28,068 bases of DNA, taken from IMG/VR virus record IMGVR_UViG_3300027759_000347, positions 1-28,068 of that record. One strand, given 5' to 3'. A program made the translations under genes and the position numbers. Below, piece after piece: positions 6,347 to 12,451 of this stretch (position 1 is the first letter of the stretch; the number at the start of each line of letters is the position of its first letter). This DNA is from a virus. The notes under the pieces were generated by a model, which made no database searches, was not told the DNA's origin, and saw only the letters and a program-made list of their open reading frames with translations.

Positions 6347-6375
6347 TTGACACTCGCATTGACGACGTGTTACCT
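6347..6375 (+). promoter_or_regulatory. Rightward promoter, TTGACA-N17-TTACCT
   Basis: The -35 is TTGACA (6347-6352) and the -10 is TTACCT (6370-6375), with GTG just before and a 17-base spacer. An inverted repeat TTGACG (6359-6364) and CGTCAA (6382-6387) brackets the -10. It drives the two small rightward genes. Confidence 0.78.
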
Positions 6376-6407
6376 TGGTGGCGTCAACAGATGACGGAGA
6401 TGAAGAG

Positions 6408-6647
6408 ATGACCAGCGATATCAGCACCAAGCGCATCCTTAGGCTTATCGGCGACGATCGCCTTTCACTGCGCAAGGACCCATCGGGTCACTGGTGTTTC
6501 GTGTTCGACGCACCAAGTGCCGGTGTGCACGAAACGATGACCGTTAATGTTTACCGGCTTAACCAGATGCCCCTCGAAAACTGGGTCAATGAAGGGGTTT
6601 TCTTCTCCACGAAGTGCTCCTTTAAAGTAGGCTTCGAATTCGCATAA
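6408..6647 (+). CDS. Hypothetical small phage protein (79 aa)
   Basis: Product not recognised. The start at 6408 (M-T-S-D-I-S-T-K-R-I-L) has GGAG 8 bases upstream. A longer frame beginning at 6375 is rejected because it would start inside the -10 element. The protein is a mixed alpha/beta type with aromatic strands (H-W-C-F-V-F-D-A-P, then E-G-V-F-F-S-T-K-C-S-F-K-V-G-F-E-F) and shows no membrane segment or catalytic motif. It is the first gene of a two-gene unit between the divergent promoter region and the 17-base array. Confidence 0.72.
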   Translation: MTSDISTKRILRLIGDDRLSLRKDPSGHWCFVFDAPSAGVHETMTVNVYRLNQMPLENWVNEGVFFSTKCSFKVGFEFA

Positions 6648-6665
6648 ACCACACGACGGAGATGC

Positions 6666-6950
6666 ATGATGAACCATAACCTCTGGGCCAGCATGATCGG
6701 TGCTGAAGCTCGCTTTAAGCTCACTGGCTCGCATGACGACGCCATGAACCTGGAATATATCGAGGGTCGTTATTACGACGAGGAAGACAAGGCCAGAAAG
6801 CAGTGGGACGCGCTGCCGGAAGGCCATCTTAAGGACTTCGCTTGTGTTGTTGCGGACGACACTTGCCGCGACATCGGCATTCCGAGACAAAACATGCTGT
6901 CATGGTTCCTTTATGCTCTCGAGACGTTCGAGATGTTATTAGAACAGTAA
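6666..6950 (+). CDS. Hypothetical acidic phage protein (94 aa)
   Basis: Product not recognised. Two adjacent ATG codons (6666 and 6669) can serve as start; GGAG is 4 bases before the first and 7 bases before the second, so the second may be the real one. The protein is acidic and helical, with E-G-R-Y-Y-D-E-E-D-K-A-R-K-Q-W in the middle and F-L-Y-A-L-E-T-F-E-M-L-L-E-Q at the end. The stop codon at 6948-6950 is immediately followed by the first base of the 17-base repeat array. Confidence 0.72.
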   Translation: MMNHNLWASMIGAEARFKLTGSHDDAMNLEYIEGRYYDEEDKARKQWDALPEGHLKDFACVVADDTCRDIGIPRQNMLSWFLYALETFEMLLEQ

Positions 6951-7093
6951 CATGTGACAAGGTGCCGCATGTGACAAGGTGCCGCATGTGACAAGGTGCC
7001 GCATGTGACAATGTGCCGCATGTGACAAGGTGCCGCATGTGACAAGGTGCCGCATGTGACAATGTGCCGCATGTGACAAGGTGCCGCATGTGA
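6951..7093. repeat. Tandem array of eight 17-base repeats plus a partial ninth (iteron-like)
   Basis: The unit is CATGTGACAAGGTGCCG. Copies 1-8 run from 6951 to 7086 without gaps and are followed by CATGTGA. Copies 4 and 7 have T for G at position 11; all others are identical. There are no spacers, so it is not a CRISPR. Nothing here is credible coding sequence, because 17 is not a multiple of three and the minus-strand frames through it are artefacts. The array lies between a stop codon and the -35 of the packaging promoter (7113). It could be a replication iteron array, a partition or packaging site, or a multi-copy operator. Confidence 0.95.
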
Positions 7094-7112
7094 TATTCGG
7101 TCTGAACCATAT

Positions 7113-7141
7113 TTGCGCAATGCTGGCATGTCGTGCTATTC
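7113..7141 (+). promoter_or_regulatory. Rightward promoter, TTGCGC-N17-CTATTC, for the packaging genes
   Basis: The -35 is TTGCGC (7113-7118) and the -10 is CTATTC (7136-7141), preceded by GTG; the spacer is 17 bases. The -35 is weaker than in the other promoters, so it may need an activator. It starts 20 bases after the repeat array. A 9-base inverted repeat has one arm in the spacer (7121-7129) and the other at the small-terminase start codon (7165-7173). Confidence 0.62.
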
Positions 7142-7164
7142 TCTCCTAAGGGAGCCATAACGGA

Positions 7165-7782
7165 ATGCCAGCACTTAAAGACGTTCGCAAAGAAGCATTT
7201 GCGCTTGCCGTTGCGCGTGGTTCGCAGCAATCCGCTGCTTACGCCGAAGTTTGGCGCGGAAACCGCAAGAACACGACCCTCGCCGTTGCTGCTTCCGCAT
7301 TGGCTCATGAACCCGCCGTTGCGAATCGCATTGCGGAAATTCAAATGCAGATCGCCACGAGGACCGAAATCACCGCTCAACGCGTGTTGGAAGAGCTGGC
7401 GAAGATTGGCTTTGCCTCATACGGCGACTTTCTCAAGCTGGACGAGAACGGAAGGACGACCGTCGACGTGGCGTCGTTGACGAAGGACCAGCTTGCGGTC
7501 ATTTCCGAAATGGAAATCAACACGTCGGAAGACGGAAAGCAGCGAATCAAGGTCAAGCTTCACGACAAGCGCGCCGCGCTGATGGACATCGGGAAGCATC
7601 TCGGCATGTTCCGCGAAAAGATCGAGATTTCCGGACCGAATGGCGGCGCTATTCAGGTAAAGAAGCGCATCGACGTGAACCTGCTTGATCAGGAAGAGCG
7701 GAATCAATTGAAGGACATCCTTCTGTCAATGGCAGAACGACGCCGCGATGCGGAAATGAAGACGATCGAACACGAGGACTGA
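7165..7782 (+). CDS. terS: Terminase small subunit (205 aa)
   Basis: DNA-recognition subunit of the packaging motor, which binds the phage DNA and directs the large subunit to cut it. The N-terminal part (residues 9-60, A-F-A-L-A-V-A-R-G-S-Q-Q-S-A-A-Y) fits the helix-turn-helix of the Terminase_2 family. The middle pattern R-V-L-E-E-L-A-K-I-G-F-A-S-Y-G-D-F and the later K-L-H-D-K-R-A-A-L-M-D-I-G-K-H-L-G are typical of phage small terminases. Length is usual for the family. It starts at ATG 7165 behind an AACGGA/GGGAG purine stretch. The gene directly precedes the large subunit with only two short genes between. The start codon is part of an inverted repeat with the promoter spacer. Confidence 0.9.
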   Translation: MPALKDVRKEAFALAVARGSQQSAAYAEVWRGNRKNTTLAVAASALAHEPAVANRIAEIQMQIATRTEITAQRVLEELAKIGFASYGDFLKLDENGRTTVDVASLTKDQLAVISEMEINTSEDGKQRIKVKLHDKRAALMDIGKHLGMFREKIEISGPNGGAIQVKKRIDVNLLDQEERNQLKDILLSMAERRRDAEMKTIEHED

Positions 7783-7783
7783 A

Positions 7784-8050
7784 ATGGCCAGAAGCACCAA
7801 AGAAATCACCGATCGGAATGTTTACGGCGAAGATGTGACGTGGCGACCAATTTCCAGCGCCCCTGTTTCCGGTGTGTTTGCTTGCGCCAAGATGTGGCGT
7901 CGGAAACCCTTAATAATTCACGAAGCTACCAGTGTGGATGGCAAAGTGCGGCATTGCGTCGATGGGTTCGAAATTAGGCCGACGCACTGGACGGAAGCAC
8001 GGAAAGATGTTCCGCATGAGAAGCGCACCGAAATGGTTGTTTCGGTTTAG
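7784..8050 (+). CDS. Hypothetical small protein, DUF551-like pattern (88 aa)
   Basis: Function unknown. The protein has the pattern W-R-P-I-S-S-A-P near residues 20-27 and ends with P-T-H-W-T-E (66-71). This resembles the short DUF551 family of phage and prophage proteins (W-x-P-I-S-x-x-P to T-H-W), but the match is by eye only. It starts one base after the TGA of the small terminase, with GAGG 6 bases upstream, which suggests coupling. It may be a morphon-type passenger gene between the two terminase subunits. Confidence 0.7.
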   Translation: MARSTKEITDRNVYGEDVTWRPISSAPVSGVFACAKMWRRKPLIIHEATSVDGKVRHCVDGFEIRPTHWTEARKDVPHEKRTEMVVSV

Positions 8051-8069
8051 CAGAACAAAGGTGTTTTAC

Positions 8070-8264
8070 GTGAAACAATGCGAAACCATTCCGCTTCACT
8101 ATGTTGCAGCCGATATTTCGGACAGGCTGCGCAGCCTCGACCCCGTTTGCGACATTAATTGGAAACGCACCACTTCCGACGCTGCCAAGCTTCTGGTCGA
8201 CATGTCGCGAGAGCTGGAAATGCTGCGCATTCGGGTCGAGGGGGAACCGAAACATGGCGCTTGA
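8070..8264 (+). CDS. Hypothetical small helical protein (64 aa)
   Basis: Product not recognised. The frame is open further upstream, into the preceding gene. A GTG start at 8070 is preferred because AAAGG lies 8 bases before it and it begins 19 bases after the previous stop. The product is helical (A-A-D-I-S-D-R-L-R-S-L, then A-A-K-L-L-V-D-M-S-R-E-L-E-M-L-R-I). Its last codons overlap the large-terminase start by 11 bases, so its translation may feed into that of the large subunit. The start is uncertain. Confidence 0.55.
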   Translation: MKQCETIPLHYVAADISDRLRSLDPVCDINWKRTTSDAAKLLVDMSRELEMLRIRVEGEPKHGA

Positions 8265-9897
8265 CGAATCGATGCTCGACGAGCTTCTGGCCGACGCCGA
8301 TCCCGATCAGCTTCTGTACGAGCTGGACAAGGCGGAAGCGGAAGAGTCGCTGTCCGAATTCACCAAGCAAGCGTGGCATATCATCGAGCCGGGACAGCCT
8401 TATATTCACGGTTGGCACATAGACTTCATTGCGGAACACCTGGAAGCTATTTCCGACGGCGTCGAGATGGAAGACGGAACGCCCTATAACCGGCTGCTGA
8501 TCAACATTCCACCGGGCACGATGAAGAGCCTCCTGACCAACGTCTTCTGGCCCGCATGGGAGTGGGGACCGCGCAACATGCCGCACCTGCGCTATGTATG
8601 CGCCGCGCACAAAATCGAGAACCTTTCCGCTCGCGATTCCCGCAGAATGCGCCAGCTGATCACTTCCGACTGGTACATCAAGCGCTGGGGCGATCGGGTC
8701 AGCTTAGCACGTGACCAGAACGAGAAGCTAAATTTCGTGAACAATGCGCAGGGCTTCCGCATCGCAACAGCCATCACCAGCCTGACCGGTATCCGTGGCG
8801 ACAGGGTGATCATCGACGACCCGCATTCCGTTGATTCCGCTATGTCGGAAACCATGCGCGAATCGGAAGTAACCACGTTCCTCGAAGCAGTGCCGACCCG
8901 ACTGAATAACCCGATTTCCAGCGCCATCGTGGTGATCATGCAGCGCTTGCACGAGAACGACGTTTCGGGCGTCATCCTCGACAAAAAGCTGGGTTACGAC
9001 CACATCATGCTGCCCATGCGGTTCGATCCCGACCGGGCCATGCCGACCAAGCTTGGAATGGAAGACCCGCGCACAGTCGACGGCGAGCTGTTGTTCCCGG
9101 CGCGATTTCCGCTCGAAGTGGTGGACCGCGACGAATCATCGCTTGGCCCTTACGCTTCCGCTGGCCAATTCCAGCAGCTGCCCAAGCCAAGGGGCGGCGG
9201 CATACTGAAGGACGAATGGTGGAAGCTCTGGCAGGAAGAGGGGTTCCCGCCGCTCGACTACATCGTGGCATCGCTGGATACCGCTTACACTAAAAAGAAC
9301 GAAAACGACCCCTCCGCAATGACAGTCTGGGGCGTCTTCAGCCGGGACACCGTGGCGCAAGCCAACAGGCAGCTTGACCGGGACGGAACGGCGTACTACG
9401 TCGAGCGCACTTACCACCAGCAACACCCGAAAGTCATCTTGCTTTGGGCATGGGAGGAGAGGCTCGAACTGCACGAGTTGCTGCTGAAGATCGAGGAGAC
9501 CGCAAAGAAGTTTCAGCTGGACGATCTGATCATCGAGAACAAGGCGGCGGGTCACTCGATCGCACAGGAACTCCGGCGCTTGCATTTCAATGCCAGCTTC
9601 GGGGTGCGGCTTCTCGACACCGGGGCGCAAGACAAGGTGGCAAGGCTGTATTCCGTGCAGCACTTGTTCTCGGAAGGACTGGTCTACGCTCCGGACCGGC
9701 CATGGGCGGACAAGGTAATCCAGCAGTGTTCGGCATTCCCCAAGGCGAAGCACGACGATCTGGTCGACACGGTCAGTCAGGCGATGCGGTATTTGCGCAC
9801 CTCGGGTCTGCTGCAACGCCAGAAGGAAGTACAGGAAGACATTGACCAGCAGATGCGCCACACAGGTGCGGTCCCGCCGCCCCTTTACCTTGCGTGA
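8254..9897 (+). CDS. terL: Terminase large subunit (547 aa)
   Basis: ATP-driven DNA packaging motor and nuclease that fills the procapsid through the portal. The ATPase domain shows a Walker A of the form P-P-G-T-M-K-S (86-92) and a Walker B V-I-I-D-D-P (185-190). The nuclease domain (RNase H fold) shows S-L-D-T-A-Y with D342, I-I-E-N-K with E428 and K-H-D-D-L-V-D-T (D501/D502), the usual acidic triad. Length fits the Terminase_6 / T4-like group. The start at 8254 is chosen over a longer frame because GAGGGGG lies upstream and M-A-L-D-E-S-M begins the conserved acidic N-terminus. It overlaps the preceding small gene. Confidence 0.97.
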   Translation: MALDESMLDELLADADPDQLLYELDKAEAEESLSEFTKQAWHIIEPGQPYIHGWHIDFIAEHLEAISDGVEMEDGTPYNRLLINIPPGTMKSLLTNVFWPAWEWGPRNMPHLRYVCAAHKIENLSARDSRRMRQLITSDWYIKRWGDRVSLARDQNEKLNFVNNAQGFRIATAITSLTGIRGDRVIIDDPHSVDSAMSETMRESEVTTFLEAVPTRLNNPISSAIVVIMQRLHENDVSGVILDKKLGYDHIMLPMRFDPDRAMPTKLGMEDPRTVDGELLFPARFPLEVVDRDESSLGPYASAGQFQQLPKPRGGGILKDEWWKLWQEEGFPPLDYIVASLDTAYTKKNENDPSAMTVWGVFSRDTVAQANRQLDRDGTAYYVERTYHQQHPKVILLWAWEERLELHELLLKIEETAKKFQLDDLIIENKAAGHSIAQELRRLHFNASFGVRLLDTGAQDKVARLYSVQHLFSEGLVYAPDRPWADKVIQQCSAFPKAKHDDLVDTVSQAMRYLRTSGLLQRQKEVQEDIDQQMRHTGAVPPPLYLA

Positions 9898-9907
9898 CCG
9901 TTTCCTG

Positions 9908-9936
9908 TTGACGGTGGGGCGCTCTTAGCGTATAAT
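9908..9936 (+). promoter_or_regulatory. Rightward promoter, TTGACG-N17-TATAAT, for the portal unit
   Basis: The -35 is TTGACG (9908-9913) and the -10 is a perfect TATAAT (9931-9936), with a 17-base spacer. It is the closest to consensus of the nine and lies between the large terminase and the 67-residue gene before the portal, which suggests high expression of the head genes. Confidence 0.85.
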
Positions 9937-9962
9937 GGCACTCTGTAATTCGGAGAAGTGAC

Positions 9963-10166
9963 GTGGTTCTGGCCAGCGCAACTATTGATGTGATCCAGCC
10001 CGCCACCCCGCAAAGGCAGGGCGAATTCAGCGTCACCGTATGGGGCCAGCCGCCTTACGACCAGACCCGAACTTACGTGATCGCCGCTAAGAATAACAAC
10101 ATTGCGGCACAGCAGGGAATCGACCGCTTTGTGCGGGAGATGGAAGCGCTGCCAGAAGGACAATAG
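9963..10166 (+). CDS. Hypothetical small protein upstream of the portal (67 aa)
   Basis: Product not recognised. It starts with GTG at 9963, with GGAG 7 bases upstream. The N-terminal half is beta-like (F-S-V-T-V-W-G-Q-P-P-Y-D-Q-T-R-T-Y-V-I) and the C-terminal half helical (A-A-Q-Q-G-I-D-R-F-V-R-E-M-E-A-L). A small gene of this size in front of the portal is common in podoviruses of this type. The stop is 4 bases before the portal start, so the two are probably translated together from the TATAAT promoter. Confidence 0.8.
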   Translation: MVLASATIDVIQPATPQRQGEFSVTVWGQPPYDQTRTYVIAAKNNNIAAQQGIDRFVREMEALPEGQ

Positions 10167-10170
10167 ATCG

Positions 10171-12447
10171 ATGGCGATGACACCCGGCCTTTCCCCGAAC
10201 CTACGTCTGGTCGACGACGAACCGGCCCCCCAATCCAGCGAAGATGTCATCATCGAGATGGCGGAAGAGCCGTCGGAGCGCAAGGTCACGGACGACAAGG
10301 GGAATGTGCTCGAAATCGAGTATCCCGACGGCAGCATCGCCATCTCGTTGGATGGTAAGCCCATCGAGCGCAACGACGACACGAAGGACCGGAACGACTG
10401 GTTCCGAAATCTGGTCGACGATATCGACGACACCCTGCTTTATTCAGTGGCGAATGATCTGCTGAACGGCATCGACGACGATATCGAGAGCCGACGCGAA
10501 TGGACGGAAGACCGCGCTTCCGGCATGAAGCTGCTTGGCCTTAAAATCGAGCTTCCAGCCCTGCAGGGCGCTACCGACGGCGCACCAGTCGAGGGAATGT
10601 CGAAGGTTCGGCACCCGCTTCTGCTGGAGGCAGTCTTGCGGTTCCAAGCCAATGCGCGATCGGAGCTTCTTCCGACCGACGGACCGGTGAAAATCCGCAA
10701 CGACAACAATAATTCGACGCTGGAAGACGACCACCTCTCCCATGCACTCGAACAGGACATGAACCACTACCTGACCGCAGTGGCGAAGGAATATTACCCC
10801 GACACTGACCGAATGCTCCTCATGCTGGGGTTTGGCGGTACGTCATTTAAGAAGGTGTATTTCTGCCCATTGCGGAATCGCCCGGTAAGCGAGACGGTGG
10901 ACGCGGACGATCTGGTCGTTAACAATTCGGCCACGGATCTGAGCAACGCCAAGCGTATCACGCACCGCATCCAGATGCGCCCTTCCACTGTCAAGCGCAT
11001 GCAAATTCTGGGCGTTTACCGCGACATTGACCTCGGCACCCCTTCGCCCATGAGCCTCGATTCTATCAAGCGGGAAAAGGAATCCCAGCAGGGTGTCAAG
11101 CCAGAGACTATGAACCCGACCGACCGGGACCGCGAAATCTACGAGTGCTATTGCGAGCTGGACCTGCCGGGGTTCGAGCACAAACGCAAGGGCAAGGAGA
11201 CGGGCCTCGAAATCCCTTATCGGGTCACGATCGACGTGTCGTCGAAGGAAGTGCTGTCTATCGTTCGCAATTACAACGAGGACACTAAAGACCTGCCGGA
11301 ACCACGCCAAGTGTTCGTGAAGTACACGTTCATTCCGGGGTTCGGGTTCTACGACATCGGCCTTCTGCACGTTCTGGGTAACACCACCAACGCCATCACG
11401 GCGGCGTGGCGCGAATTGCTCGATGCCGGAATGTACGCTAACTTCCCGGGGTTCCTGTATAGCGAATCGGCTATGCGCCAGAATACCAATATCTTCCGCA
11501 TTCCTCCCGGCGGCGGAGCACCGATCAAGACTGGCGGTATGCCGATCAATCAGGCCATTATGCCGCTGCCGTACAAGGAGCCTTCCGCTGCACTGATGTC
11601 GCTGGTCGAGAATATGGCCCAGACTGGCATGCGGGTCGGTGGAACGGCGGAGATGGCGGTAGGGGAAGGTCGTGCGGACGCCCCGGTTGGAACGACGCTG
11701 GCCCTGATCGACCAAGCGACGAAGATCTTGAATTCCGTCCACAAGCGCATGCACACCTCGCAGGCGGAAGAATTCCAGCTTCTGCTCGAATGCTTTAAGG
11801 AAAATCCGGAAAGCTTCTGGCAGCGCAACCGCAAACCAGCGTACCCATGGGACGAGCAGACCTTTATGAAGGCGCTCGACAGTTGCGACCTTGTGCCACA
11901 GGCCGACCCCAACACTGCCAGCCAGACGCAGCGCGTGATGAAGGTCATGGCGCTGAAGCAGTTGGCGTCGAGCAATCCTGGATTATACGACCCTATTGCG
12001 GTCGATATTGCGGCCCTGCAAGCCATTGGGTGGAATAACCCCGAACAGTTCATGGCCCCCATGTCTGCTCAGGGCAAGATGCCACCCGAAATGCAGGAAA
12101 AGATCGCCAACACCCAGATCAAGAAGCAGGAAGCGGATTCTCGGTCGAAGTTGGCGGAAGCCAGAGTGGCCGAAATCATGGCGAAGATTCAGGCGGGCAA
12201 TGCTCAGCAGCAGTCGGGTAACCCCGACGAGTTGTCGACTGAGGACCGGCTTAAGTTTATGGACCTCGACGTTCGGGTGGCGGACATTAAGCTCGACGCT
12301 CAGAACCGGGCGGCGGACCGCGAATCTCGCGAAAGGCTCGCCCTGCTGAAGCTGATCGAGCAGTTGGTGGCGGACCCCTCGAAGATCGAAATCGCCCAGC
12401 AGTTGGTGTCGGGTGATCTGGTGGACAAGCTCGAAAACGAAGGCTGA
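10171..12447 (+). CDS. Portal protein (758 aa)
   Basis: Forms the dodecameric portal ring at one capsid vertex, through which terminase packs DNA and to which the tail attaches. The length and pattern fit the ~750-residue podovirus portals: an acidic N-terminus (about 1-100), the central core, then F-R-I-P-P-G-G-G-A-P-I around residue 444, M-R-V-G-G-T-A-E-M-A-V-G-E-G and an alpha-helical tail from about residue 640 (A-N-T-Q-I-K-K-Q-E-A-D-S-R-S-K-L-A-E-A-R), a likely barrel helix or coiled coil. The start at 10171 has AGAAGGA 10 bases upstream; a second ATG at 10177 is also possible. It follows the large terminase as usual and is followed 4 bases later by the giant protein gene. Confidence 0.93.
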   Translation: MAMTPGLSPNLRLVDDEPAPQSSEDVIIEMAEEPSERKVTDDKGNVLEIEYPDGSIAISLDGKPIERNDDTKDRNDWFRNLVDDIDDTLLYSVANDLLNGIDDDIESRREWTEDRASGMKLLGLKIELPALQGATDGAPVEGMSKVRHPLLLEAVLRFQANARSELLPTDGPVKIRNDNNNSTLEDDHLSHALEQDMNHYLTAVAKEYYPDTDRMLLMLGFGGTSFKKVYFCPLRNRPVSETVDADDLVVNNSATDLSNAKRITHRIQMRPSTVKRMQILGVYRDIDLGTPSPMSLDSIKREKESQQGVKPETMNPTDRDREIYECYCELDLPGFEHKRKGKETGLEIPYRVTIDVSSKEVLSIVRNYNEDTKDLPEPRQVFVKYTFIPGFGFYDIGLLHVLGNTTNAITAAWRELLDAGMYANFPGFLYSESAMRQNTNIFRIPPGGGAPIKTGGMPINQAIMPLPYKEPSAALMSLVENMAQTGMRVGGTAEMAVGEGRADAPVGTTLALIDQATKILNSVHKRMHTSQAEEFQLLLECFKENPESFWQRNRKPAYPWDEQTFMKALDSCDLVPQADPNTASQTQRVMKVMALKQLASSNPGLYDPIAVDIAALQAIGWNNPEQFMAPMSAQGKMPPEMQEKIANTQIKKQEADSRSKLAEARVAEIMAKIQAGNAQQQSGNPDELSTEDRLKFMDLDVRVADIKLDAQNRAADRESRERLALLKLIEQLVADPSKIEIAQQLVSGDLVDKLENEG

Positions 12448-12451
12448 TAAT

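Noticed and set aside
6951-7093. CRISPR array
   Set aside because: The units are gapless 17-mers without spacers, and no cas gene is present.
6829-7380. Minus-strand frames through the 17-base array, with a C-H-M-R-H-L-V-T type repeat protein
   Set aside because: The repeat period of the protein is only the effect of 17-base units read in three frames; there is no ribosome site, and the frame is antisense to terS.
9136-11754. Long minus-strand frames opposite the terminase and portal genes
   Set aside because: They are shadows caused by GC-rich codons; the plus-strand genes are recognised families.
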